A DNA stretch of 64,000 bases. It comes from Ceratopteris richardii. Lineage: Eukaryota; Streptophyta; Polypodiopsida; Polypodiales; Pteridaceae. The translations under genes were made by a program, and so were the position numbers. Positions 52,532 through 63,768 of the stretch are shown here, one piece after another. Every line of letters starts with the position of its first letter. Position 1 is the first letter of the stretch. The DNA lies in the NCBI GenBank assembly GCA_020310875.1, contig CM035406.1, forward strand, positions 219,587,363 to 219,651,362, given 5' to 3'. The notes beneath the pieces were generated by a model. It was given only the letters and a program-made list of their open reading frames with translations. It did no database searches and was not told the DNA's origin.

Positions 52532-54078
52532 GAGAGCTTCAAGGACGAGCATGTGATGGTAAGACATAGAGTTGAGACATTGGAGTCATAGGTAATATCC
52601 TTTCTTTTACCTATTTTTCTTCGTTTTTTCTTGTTTTTGCATCACCATCATCATCCTCACCATCTCCCACCTCCATCTCCATCTTCACAAAAAAATTTCA
52701 ATTTTTTGGTCATAATCCCCTCCCCACCTCATTTCCCTCATTTCATTTGTGAGAGAGAGCGAGAGAGAGCTTGCATGCTATCTGTTTTTGTGTGTTTTTT
52801 GAGCTTTTGCTGCATGATCTAGCTGTACCACCATCTCCAGCAGCTTGCGCAGGTACGATAGAACTCTGCACAGGTCTCGGGACGATGACCTTTGTCTATC
52901 GTGATAGATAGAAAAATTAGTGTTTTTTGAATGCATGCTTGGCACGATAACCTACACCATTAGAGCACTCCAAATCACTAGAAGTTTCAAAAAAATTGCA
53001 TTTTTTCAGTCTATCACGACAGACAGTATCTATCGCGACAGACAGTATCTATCGCGATAGACACTGTCTATTGCGACAGATTGCACCCCATGATAGAGTT
53101 CGTCTATCGGGATAGACACTGTCTATCATGTCAGACAGAGCCCCGTGACAAACACTGTCTATCATGACAGACAGGCCCATGATAGACGATAGACCTCGTC
53201 TATCGTGACAGACACCTGTCTATCATGACAGACCAAAACACGACAGATGATAGACCCCATCTATCGTGATAGACAGGAGCCCACGATAGAGACCGTCTAT
53301 CGCGACAGACACCGTCTAAGATAGGATATTTTGAAGTTGACTCTCTGAGGGGTAGGCACACCAAGGGAGCTCTAGAGAAAATTTTTTGGCAACACAAAAA
53401 GGGGGAACAAGGGTCATTAAAAGTGTCTGAAATAAACTGTCTGTCAATTGAAGGTAAAAACTTGAGCTAAACTTGGAATTTTTATAGGATCATAGAGAGC
53501 TTTTGGAGAAATCAAAGCAAGTGCCATTGTGTGTAGGCTTGGGAACGCGCTTCCTAGGCAGACAAGTGTAGCAAGGAGAAATGACTTGAGGTTGGAAAAT
53601 CTCTCAACCCCCTCTGTCCATTCTTAGCTTAGGCTAAGTGCGAGTAGTTGTCTTGATTGACTAGGGGTAAGATAGGAACACTCAAGTTCTAAGAGCCTCT
53701 AATTTCTCAAGTCTAAGAATAGATTAAATTGCATTCAAGGGACAACTTAAGAGAAAAGAAGTTAAACTAAGTGGACGAAGAACATCAAGTACGACACATT
53801 GAAGTACTCCTGATGACGCTAAATTAAAGACAAGAACACACATATAAAGGAACTCAAAAGGAACAAGTGATTGGTATCAAAGAATCAACAACGTGGTTGT
53901 ACAAGGATCATTGGGTTAATTGGAAGGGCATATGAACCTTAGATCAGGAAGACACCTAGGGAGAGACCGTCAAAGTATTAGATCATCCGAGGCTAGTGTC
54001 AACCATACAACCAGATCTTGGGCCCAACAGTTGAGTGATTACCCCTACACTTTGGACTAAGAAACTAGTGACTCAAAT
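52532..54078 (+). other. Gypsy leader with CTATCGCGACAGACA array
   Basis: No gene before gag. At 52890-53330, about a dozen units of the type CTATCGYGAYAGACA lie close together, and many are palindromic or alternate with their complement. A short AG microsatellite is at 52750-52768. The remainder is plain leader. Confidence 0.75.
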
Positions 54079-54370
54079 ATGTCTTATAGCATGGAGAGAC
54101 GTGTGGGTAGCTCAGAAGTGGCATACCTAGAAAAACTCGAGGGTCCCTATAGGACTCAGTTGGAGTATATCAGGACCAACCGCTTAGGTGCACGCATCTA
54201 TGAGGATGTTTTGAGAAGATCTGTTGTCCAAATTAAAAATTCAGATCAGCTCATTGGACTAGAACACCCGGTAGTCAAGTTTGAAAATGGTTCCTACATA
54301 GATAAAGAAGGAACAATGTATGTAGTCACCAGCCAACCTGAAAGGACGGATGAATTTGGCAACATAATCT
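54079..54370 (+). CDS. Gypsy gag N-terminal part (fossil, plus)
   Basis: MERRVGSSEVAYLEKLEGPY, then the family marker HPVVKFENGSYIDKEGTMYV. It ends near 54370 where another element's LTR is inserted. The rest would lie beyond the window. Confidence 0.8.
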
Positions 54371-55228
54371 TTAAGATAAGCCACTATTTTTGGAGAAAAG
54401 CTGCATTATTGATCTTTGATTGTCAAAAAAATCTTCCTTTATGGAAAAACTCGTGGATCCTCCTTGCTTTAAGCATAAGTGCATCTCCACCCTTGAATAT
54501 GAGCTCATCTTGATCGTACAACATGGCTCAATCAGCTTTCACCATGTGGTGGCCCTTCAACCCTTCAATTTGCTTAAACTAGAAAACTGCGGTGATCCTG
54601 AAAACTGGACTTTGTACTCTTTGACCCTCCAAATAGGCTTTGATGAAGATGAAACTTTGTAAGACTATGTTTCCAAAGATCTCCTTCAGGAATATGCAAA
54701 AAAAACTCCCATCTGAATCTCCCTTGTACAAGTTTGAGTACATTTGGAAGCTTGCAAGGTGGCATTAAGGTGTCTAGGAAGCTCTGATAGCCTTGAAAAT
54801 TTGTACAAATATGTAGCCACATATGGTCTTTATACATGCCAAACCATATGGCTAACATAAATTTCTATACAAGAATTTGTAGGGTCAAACTAGAAAAATT
54901 ACATTTTTACAAAATGAACATAGCATATCAATGTGCTACAAAATCCATTTTCTGCTGAAATTTGAGCTATAGACTGCCTTTGAAAATCTTTACAAGTATA
55001 TGAATTTTCATCTAATTTGGTGACAATGAAATTTTTGCCCTAATTTCCCAACTTTGACCATCTTTGACCGCTACCATAGACTTTCTTGATTTCTTTAAAA
55101 CTTTGTATGTGAGCTTCCTTTGACATCCTTGATGCATCCTGGACTTCTCGGGGAATTCCGGCTACCTTCACCAAATATGTTTTTTGTAGGCCTTCACAAG
55201 TGAGAGAGGAGAGAAAATCTCGACGACA
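54370..55228 (-). repeat. 3' LTR of the fungal-type gypsy element
   Basis: Starts TGTCGTCGAG at 55228 (minus) next to AGTGGGGGCGAA. The lower end is set by where gag homology stops, near 54370, so it is approximate. Non-coding. Confidence 0.5.
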
Positions 55229-55240
55229 TTCGCCCCCACT

Positions 55241-56462
55241 AAACCTGCGATTCCTCCGGAAGCGCCACTCTAGCATCTGTGAAAAACAAAATGTTCCAGG
55301 CATCAAATTCTTTTATAGGCAACATAAGAAACATGGAAGGAAAATTGATTATATGCATGAATAAGTAGGTAACGTGACATGAAGCAAAATTTGCATGAAA
55401 GAAAGAATTGAAACAGGCAACATGAATATGCATGAACAAATAGGCAACATGTATGCAAATGAACAAGCAACATTGGCAACAAGAAAGAAAAAAAACAAGC
55501 ATCAATATGAAGTGGAAGTGGATGTATTGAGTCGTTTTAAGCATCAGTTCCTCTCATCTTGAAGAAAATTTTGTACCTTTTTCATAAAGCAATCTATCTT
55601 AAATATGATTATAAACAAAGATTTAGGACATCTTTCATCTTTAGCTTATTTTAGATCAACTCCTTTCCTACATAAATATGAATATGCTCTTTCTCTAATA
55701 ACATGCAAGGAAATCTAACTAAACTCCACTAATGCATAAATCTGCCTATATAGCCTGTGATTTATTCTACTATGCCTCTTTATCCTCCTTTGGCTTGCTC
55801 TTTTTTTTTTCTTTTTGATGATGATGATGATGAATCGGCAACTTTATGGTTACGATCACTTTTTTGGGGTGGAAGAAAGTGTAAACTTCTTGGTAACATA
55901 TAGCATTTTTTTTTTTTGACGAGGAAAAATTAAACCCCGATACAAGGTGCAACCATTTTTGATGACGGAGAACAGTCGTTTAAACTCCAATACAAGTGCT
56001 GTGAGATGGACTAAGGATGTAGAAACATGCAATAGCAGGAGCTAGGATTTCAACAATTATGCTTTCGATACAGGATACATATGCATACTTATATATGAAA
56101 GTCATGTCACCAAAATAAACCTCCAAATCTACATGCCCTATCTTTCCACAATCCTAGATTATAATCAATTCCTTAGTAGATAAGTTACTACTTAAGATAC
56201 AATTTTACACAAGTAGAGAAATCATCATTTGCCTTTTTTTTTTTTTGACTCAAGTAATGTGGATATGCAATGCAATGCAAAGACTGAAAACAAACATGCA
56301 TGAAACAAGAATGGAAAAAAAGTAGAATGAACTTGAAAAAAAAAAAGCAACATGAGCTTGAAATGATATTTTTATATATTTTTATATATATATATATTTT
56401 CTTTCTTTTTTTTTAATTATTTTTTTTTTATTTTATTTTTATAACATGGATACTCCTGTTTA
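55241..56462 (-). other. 3' non-coding region of the fungal-type gypsy element
   Basis: About 1.2 kb, strongly AT-rich. Simple sequence includes T-runs near 55800 and 55907, a GAT repeat near 55818-55835 and an (AT)n/T-rich patch at 56370-56440. No coding sequence is seen. Confidence 0.5.
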
Positions 56463-56524
56463 TGAATCGGCCTCATTGTTGTCATCTTCTTCAATGTCCT
56501 CATCCAAAATGTACTCATCATTAT

Positions 56525-57069
56525 TGTAATAAAGTAAGTTTATGATCTAGGGATCCGATGGCTTCAGACAGATCTGAAATCGGATACCATTTGGTCACTC
56601 GTCTGTAGGACCAAAGATCTCAAGAGTACACTCAAGAATAAGTCATGTGCTCTCATATTCAAGTAATCTACTTAGCCTAGAGGTTAAGTCTCATGGTTGT
56701 GAAGGAAGAGGTCTTGGGTTCAACTCCCATGGGGAGCATGGGAAGAGAGTTTTGCCCAAAGAGCTCTAGAGCCTTCTAACTCAAGTTAACGTGAGTTAAC
56801 TTGAGTCCAGTGGACTTAACTCAAGAGGTGAGTACAACCACCACTAGTGGACTCTAGTGGAAGGTACTAAAGCAGTGGTCGAGATCACTCCAGCCACTAC
56901 TAGACTCTAGTGGTGGATATGAAAGGAGTGGAGGAGATTGCACATGCACTTGTGGACTCTAGTTACATTTGTGGTCCTCATTGATTCAGGCAGCTATATA
57001 TACAGGCATAAGGTTGGGAGGAGAGTCATCTCTCAAGCATGTGGTGGTCGTAATCCTCATTCTCTTGCA
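56525..57069 (+). repeat. 5' LTR of the LARD-like element
   Basis: TGTAATAAAG...TTCTCTTGCA. It holds short direct repeats (CACTAGTGGACTCTAGTGG, GACTCTAGT several times), GAGTTAACTTGAGT palindromes and a tRNA-like block. Confidence 0.95.
56666..56740 (+). promoter_or_regulatory. tRNA-like Pol III promoter inside the LTR
   Basis: A-box TAGCCTAGAGG (56673-56683) and B-box GGTTCAACTCC (56717-56727) both match the tRNA consensus, and their spacing of 44 bases is that of a real tRNA. A T-arm-like hairpin surrounds the B-box with loop TTCAACT. A D-stem/anticodon structure is not clear, so this is a tRNA-derived relic or SINE head, not a tRNA gene. The same block is in the 3' LTR at 62245-62299. Confidence 0.7.
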
Positions 57070-57082
57070 TTGGTATCAGAGC

Positions 57083-60000
57083 AAGCTTTCATGGTAACCT
57101 TGGTGGCTCATCATTTTCCTTAAGCTCTTATGGAGTCCTTGTAGAATTCATCTTCATCTTCCTCTCAAGCTTGAGCTTCCATGGAAAGCTTGATAGTTCC
57201 TCATCTTCTTGACAATCATGAAATGATGTCTTTCATCATTTATCTTCGATTCGGTGCATTGCGTGTACGGCCACGGGTATGCAGAAATCGTGAAGGCTGA
57301 AGTGGCAAAAATGATCGGCCTATGATCTCCAAATACTTGGAGAGTTAAAAACATAGAGATTTCTACATCGTGACGCTGCGACGCTGACCTTTGGGATCGA
57401 ACCCGGACAAATGGGAGGCTGCTCATCATCCTTTGACGTGAACCAAGTCGGCCATCCTCTGGCGCTAATGTGGCTTTAAGTAAAGTATAAGTCAGAGCGT
57501 TTACACGCGCTGTAGAAGATCAATAAGTGCAATTTCTTCAGCAGGTCGCAAATGCTCGAACCCACAACGTATGTCCGCATTCCGTCGTCATATCCGAGAT
57601 ACCAAGCCGCTGTCATGCGTTTGTGTTTCAGCAAACTAATTAGTACCTCTTGCTCTGGTATTGAAAACCTGTTCACCAGGAGCAAAAAAGGTGCAATGAA
57701 CAAGAGCGGCAGCATGCTGACTTGAACTCAGCACACGTTCGATCCCAACACAGTGTTCTGTCTAATTCAGCTGTGCTTGTTGGTGGCTTGCAGAGGCTTT
57801 TCTCAAATAAAAGAAAGAAGAGAGTGTTCCACCTCCGGTGATGTACATACACGAGAATTAATTTTGAGGCATCTGCTAATTCCGAGCCGAGAGCTCTTAA
57901 TTCTGAGCTCAAAGTTGGATGGTTATGATCACTATCCGGAATCAAACCTATTACCTCCAGACTTAGAACCGAAGCCTACACGTCCAAAGGGAGGCAAAGG
58001 GAAATACCACCTAAAGCCAAATTGAAGTTCAAGATAAGGAGACCAAAGGGTGGAGAATGGCTCTTCAAGAGGATCAGAGGATGGACAAAGCTATGATCAA
58101 AGCTAAGTATTTTTCAGTTTCTACTTGGCCTTAATGCTTGATTTATCTTGTTTTCATTATTCTACACTTAATCTTAGATGCACATTGAAATAGCCAAGAT
58201 TTCAATTGATTAAGTCTAGATTAGGATAATGAATCAATCCACTTCTCATTCCAAGCATTAGTTTGCATTAAGGAAAGACTTGGTTTAAAAAGGATCCTTG
58301 TGCATCAAAGAATGTATTTTGGTAGTTTAATTCCAGATTTCCTTTCCATTGCGTAAGTTCTTTATTGCACCTCAAGGATATGTTTTTATATCATGGTGCA
58401 TTAGGACAAAGGAAAGGATATGTATGCATTAAGATTGCATGATATACATTCTTAATACAAGGAAAAGTTATGCATCAAGCTCATGCATAATTGTTGCATT
58501 AATTTTTGGACATGCAAAGAACATGCATGCATACGCATGCGAGCATATGCACTTGCAAGTAGACACATGCATTTACAGGATAGAACATGATGTTGTTTGC
58601 AAGTAGATATGAAAATGTACTCTCTTAGTATTTAGCTTACTTTATAAAGCTCGCAGTTTGACATTAGGGAAGGACTAGTTAGTTGCAAAGACATACTAGT
58701 TCTAGTTTGCAACTCAAGTAATTAGTCAATTTCTTCCCAAGTCGATACTCCGCTATCAAAGACAAATACTTAATGATAATTAAGTATGATAGATGTCTTG
58801 CTAGGTATAAGTAAGCACTAGGAGAAAGTTAAGTAATAAATTTTCTTGATAACCAAGAAAAAATTAATTACTTGCAAACTCTTTTATGATGTATGATGAT
58901 AGTTAGAAAGTCATGCAGATAAGCTTTACTTGATTAGTTACATACTTTATGTAACTTCTCAAGCATCCCAAGGTTGGATGAGAACGTCAACTATATTTCC
59001 AAGTTCCTTGAGTACTCTTCTATTTAGAAGATATTGAAAGTTCTAAGAAGTTTCTTTGTGGTTTCAAGATTTGTATCTCATGATGAAACCTCTGTAAGTG
59101 ACTTTTAGAAATTGAGATATTTCCTAAAAGAGAAATATGAAAATGAAATAGTCAAGACTTCTATTTCATGTAAGATCATTCTCCTACCATGTTCAAGATG
59201 AATTTATTTTTGGGAAGGTAGATGTTCCAAGTAGAGGATCTTCATTGATTCATGGACTCTTCCCAAAATACACATAAATTCATATTATATGATAGCACCA
59301 AAGAATGATGATGTTCAAAGTGTGAACTTTTCATTTAGGAATAGAAAGTTCCAGGAAATGGATTTTCAATCCATGAACTTCTCCTAAACAAGTTATAAAG
59401 TTCAAAGATGTGTTCACAGTAGCATTACAATTGGATCAATCATCAATAGATGCTTGGACTTTAAACATAATTTTGATTGGTGAAATATGTTAAAAGGACT
59501 CTAGTAACATCTGAAGATTGACCAATAATAATGAGTTTTGTATCAAACTCAAGAATAGAAATCGATATCACATAAATGAAAGTTCAACTTAAACTTTCAT
59601 AGTGGAATGGGAAACCATATCCAAAATGTGATATTTTGTCTCTAGTTTGATACTCAGGAAATGAATACAATTGAATCAGTAAATTTTTTGGATATTATTT
59701 GAAAGAATTTCTTTCAAATGTTCTTTTAATATTGCAAAAGATTCCAAGATGAATCATTTGCTCAAGTTATTCCTTAGAAGGAATCTCAAGTCTTTGAAGA
59801 AATGGCATTCTTTCAAGTATTGAGAATTAAATTCTTCATACTCTTTAAACAATAAGTAAGTAGTTCTCGGACATCCCAAACCACTAGAAGTGGTATTTCA
59901 AGTCCTATTTGTGATATAACCTAAAGGTATATCAAAGATTCTTAGCTTTGGAATCTGAGAGGCATGTGTATGCTTGGACTTGAGAAAGATCTCTAAAAAT

Positions 60001-62083
60001 CCTGCAGGTAAGCAAAGCAGCTTAAAGATAGTTTAAGAGATCTTAAAGATAAAGACTATAAGTCTTTATTTTTATCGCAAGATCAACCAGACTTGATCAA
60101 TCTTGGCCATGATTGTCCAAGTAATGTGCGATTAGAACTACTTTATAGATTGCCCAAGTATTGGCAATAAAATTCCTTTTGGGAATTATTCACTCAGGTT
60201 CCATTTATTCGATGGAAGATCGTGAAACGATCATGTCAGAGGATTAAAACCTAGAATATCAAGATAGAGATAGTACCTGAAATTGCAAAATTCTTGTCAA
60301 GAATTAAAGCTAGAAGGTTCTCTATCTAGAGATGTTGTAGACTTTAGGATAAGAATCACCCACACATTAATGTGAATATAAAATAGGGTGGTATGGGACA
60401 CGAGATTTTATACTCAGATTGATATAGGAAAGATGGTATGGGACATCGGACCGTGGGATGATAATTATCTTTTAGTCCTAGTTTGGATTTTGAAGTTAGG
60501 TTTCATCCTCAAGGGAATTAAGACTTCAAGAAAAGTTTAATTCATAAAGGATGAAAGTAGTATCTTACGATACTTCAAGATGACTTCAAGATCAAGGAAA
60601 TTGAAGATATGAAGTAAGGAACTTCCAAGATCTTCTTAGAACACTTCAAGCTTAAGTGTTATTGATCAGAAATATTTGATAAATTTCTGAAAGAAGTTGG
60701 ACTTTGACTTTGAGTTGATCTTTTCAACTAAAGATTCAATTGACTAAGTCAAGTATCAAGTTCCTAGTGTAACTTGATAAATTCACTCTTCTAGACTCAA
60801 AGAAATGCACAAGAATTGCATTCACGATTAGGAGTCGAAAAGAATGAATGTGACATGAACTTAGTCTGAAGTGAAGAATTATTTGAAAACTAAACTCATC
60901 GATAGAACCTCAGTGGATCGACACACTGATGTTGGTTACCACACTAGTATCTTGTGGTTGGATGATGTTTTTTATTTTCTTTGAATCTTTTTGAGAATCC
61001 AGCTTATTTCTCTTAAAGATAAAGACAATGCTTCAATATCCTGTTGAAATAGATCTTTGAAAAGTTGAAGTCCTGAGTCATCTAGTCTTTGACTCATAAC
61101 AAATTTATGTTTGAATTGGTTGTACAGAGTCTTAGTTATTTCTTTCCGCTTTCCAAATCTTTTGAAATTGACTCAGATATAGTATCTGATTCCTTTTGCA
61201 AAAGACCAGGGTTAGCCGGTTAGAATAAAATAACTAACTTGAACATCCTAGATAGATGTTATGTACAAGAACCTTTTCAATCTTCAAAAGGTGATAAGTC
61301 TAAGTGGACTTATTCATTTGAGTTTGCTTCAAGTTATAGCATAAATGATTTCCTGGAGTCCAGTATACTCTAGAATAGGGAAGTTAGGAATTGCTCATCA
61401 GATTGACAATTCCCAAGAACTTTCAGTTAAAAGTCTTTGAGAAAAGTGTCCTAAGTTGGACAATTTTCATTTTGAATTTGAATTGGTGAAGTTAGTATGG
61501 TTGATTCCACCGAAATGGTAAACTTTCTCTTACAGTTTACATAGGATTTTTTCAACTCATAAGGACAAAGTAGTCCTCTAGTCGAGTGAAAAAATCAAGT
61601 AACTGTTAGATCAAAGTAAACCATTGTATAAACATCTATAGTTAGATGTATGGGACAATCAAACTTCAAGTTCTCCAAAACAAATTCAAGTGAATCAAGA
61701 GTTCTCAAAGTCTTGCGAGGGATAAGAATCCCACCTTCATTACTAAGCCCATGCACCAGTTATGCCTAGAAATGGACTAGTAATTTGAATCCACCTAGTT
61801 CACATGTTTGTGCCTAGATCGCACATCCAGAAACTCTGAATTAGCCAGGGATGTCATTAGATCCACCCTCATTATTCTTCACTAGTTTGTACTTTGTCCC
61901 ATTCATCAAAGTACAAAACCAGATAGTGTTTTGAATCATTTGGGCAAGGATGCCACCACAGAGATGAGACATGTTCTTCCAGTTCTAGAACATGACCATG
62001 TTCTTCCAGTTTTAGAACATGAGGCTCGGGGGTTGCCTACAGTTATATATATAGCTTTATTTTCGAGGACGAAAATCTTTCCC
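57083..62083 (+). other. Non-coding interior of the LARD-like element
   Basis: Five kilobases without credible coding sequence on either strand. 57240-57990 is richer in GC than the rest and includes a SINE-like piece. From 58030 the sequence is AT-rich and full of short variants of AAGTTC, CAAGAT and TCAAGTC, with no tandem order I could define. Confidence 0.7.
57240..57470 (-). repeat. SINE-like sequence
   Basis: On the minus strand an A-box-like TGGCCGACTTGG (57454-57443) and the B-box GGGTTCGATCCC (57404-57393) lie about 50 bases apart near the head of a unit of about 230 bases, as in tRNA-derived SINEs. The tail and target duplications were not identified, so this is tentative. Confidence 0.4.
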
Positions 62084-62096
62084 AAGGGGGGAAGAA

Positions 62097-62625
62097 TGTA
62101 ATAAAGTAAGTCTATGATCTAGGGATCCGATGGCTTCAGACAGATCTGAAATCGGATACCATTTGGTCACTCGTCTGTAGGACCAAAGATCTCAAGAGTA
62201 GACTCAAGAATAAGTCATGTGCTCTCATATTCAAGTAATCTACTTAGCCTAGAGGTTAAGTCTCATGGTTGTGAAGGAAGAGGTCTTGGGTTCAACTCCC
62301 ATGGGGAGCATGGGAAGAGAGTTTTGCCCAAAGAGCTCTAGAGCCTTCTAACTCAAGTTAACGTGAGTTAACTTGAGTCCAGTGGACTTAACTCAAGAGG
62401 TGAGTACAACCACCACTAGTGGACTCTAGTGGAAGGTACTAAAGCAGTGGTCGAGATCACTCCAGCCACTACTAGACTCTAGCGGTGGATATGAAAGGAG
62501 TGGAGGAGATTGCACATGCACTTGTGGACTCTAGTTACATTTGTGGTCCTCATTGATTCAGGGATAAGGTTGGGAGGAGAGTCATCTCTCAAGCATGTGG
62601 TGGTCGTAATCCTCATTCTCTTGCA
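62097..62625 (+). repeat. 3' LTR of the LARD-like element
   Basis: Over 99% identical to 56525-57069 outside one short length difference. Also carries the A-box/B-box block (62245-62299). Confidence 0.95.
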
Positions 62626-62757
62626 ATTATCACGTTTCTTGAATAGCTTTATCCTTTTACCTGCAATCAAAGTTTTTAGTGCAACACCATTTAATTCACA
62701 AAGAGCATACGTACCATTGTTGTTGACTTTTGATACAATGTATGGCCCAAACCACCG

Positions 62758-63768
62758 TTAAGTGAGCTTTTTGCGTGCATCATATTGAGAGTCAAATGTA
62801 CTATCATAAATGAGCACCCAATCCCCTACTTCAATTGGCTTAGGATGCAATCGATGAGTTTTATCAAAATAATGCTTGTTCTTCATTCTAGATTCTCTTA
62901 ATTTTTCAACGGCATCATCAAGTCTTAATTTACCTTGTTCTAACTGTTTAATGCGCAAACTCAAAAAATCATCAGTAGACATGTTTTCAGACCAAGGCAA
63001 ATTCGACCATGCAGAAATATGAGACTGAATTGGAAACAATGGTTTTTGACAGTACATGAGTTCAGCAGGCATATACCCAGTAGTGCATGTGCACGTCGTT
63101 CTATCTGCCCAAAGTGCAAAAGGTAAGAATCTAGGCCATTGTTTGATGTCACCGTTACATGCTTTAGATATGGCTTTCACAATAGGTGGATGCCCTCTCT
63201 CTATTTTACCATTGGCCTCTGGATTATATGCAGTAGTGAGAGACAAACGAATACCGTGACACTCAAAGAACTCTTTAGCTTCTCTTGCATTTAACTCTCC
63301 ACAATCGGCAACTACTTTCTCTATGTACCCAAAGCGACTTATGACATCTTCAAGCAAGAATTTGCAAACATTGTAAGTGGTCTTAGATCGTAGTGCACGT
63401 CCCTCTACATGATTAGTTAAATCTTCTCTTGCAAGTACAATGTAACGCATTTTGTCAATACCTTTAGGCATAGTTACAAGATCTACTACTTCACTATCGT
63501 CTTGACTTATGACCCAACCTATACCAATAGGACTAGTATCAACAGTCAATATAATAGGTTTGTTAGCAAAATAGTCTACACGCTTAAGGATGGGAGCTTC
63601 AAGCAATAATTTCTTCAATTTGCGCATAGCTTGAGTGTGTTTGTCAGTCCAAATAAATTTTTGTTTCTTCCTCAACAAGTCATAGAGACAATCAGCAACA
63701 TGAGCAAAGTGTGAGATCCAAATAACATAAAAGATGCAAGCACCAAGAAATCTACGTACCTCACTCAC
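62758..63768 (-). CDS. Fungal-type gypsy RNase H remnant and integrase (fossil)
   Basis: About 336 codons. RT-connection SEVRRFLGACIFYVIWISHF and RNase H start ILTVDTSPIGIGWVISQ, then the integrase core YIVLAREDLTNHVEGRALR, VVADCGELNAREAKEFFE and SLTTAYNPEANGKIERGH (catalytic glutamate). The C-terminal region is FPIQSHISAWSNLPWS and KPIEVGDWVLIYDS. The phrases FLGxCxYYxIWI, VDxSPxGxGW and LPxW...W with a following coiled helix are, to my knowledge, hallmarks of basidiomycete gypsy elements rather than plant lineages. RT continues to the window edge (HLCGHYGRKPYPQKVDAI). Confidence 0.8.
   Translation of the reverse strand: MSEVRRFLGACIFYVIWISHFAHVADCLYDLLRKKQKFIWTDKHTQAMRKLKKLLLEAPILKRVDYFANKPIILTVDTSPIGIGWVISQDDSEVVDLVTMPKGIDKMRYIVLAREDLTNHVEGRALRSKTTYNVCKFLLEDVISRFGYIEKVVADCGELNAREAKEFFECHGIRLSLTTAYNPEANGKIERGHPPIVKAISKACNGDIKQWPRFLPFALWADRTTCTCTTGYMPAELMYCQKPLFPIQSHISAWSNLPWSENMSTDDFLSLRIKQLEQGKLRLDDAVEKLRESRMKNKHYFDKTHRLHPKPIEVGDWVLIYDSTFDSQYDARKKLT

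Larger units (their letters stand above)
56525..62625 (+). mobile_element. Young LTR element without genes (LARD-like)
   Basis: LTRs at 56525-57069 and 62097-62625, the primer site TGGTATCAGAGC (57071-57082), the purine tract AAGGGGGGAAGAA (62084-62096) and the 5-bp target duplication ATTAT (56520-56524 and 62626-62630) make it structurally whole. The LTRs differ by about three substitutions and one 16-17 bp length difference, so it is the youngest datable insertion here. The 5-kb interior has no frame of note. The phrase TTCGAGGACGAAAATCTTTC before the purine tract is like the 3' end of plant chromoviruses (Tekay/Del type), and the initiator-Met primer fits too. It is a non-autonomous derivative that would need another element's proteins. 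Confidence 0.9.

Noticed and set aside
56666-56740. Functional tRNA gene
   Set aside because: A and B boxes and T-arm are tRNA-like but acceptor, D and anticodon stems do not form; it is repeated in both LTRs.
57673-57945. Small Cys-rich secreted protein on the minus strand
   Set aside because: Inside the gene-free interior of a young LTR element; no signal peptide and no support from the plus strand context.
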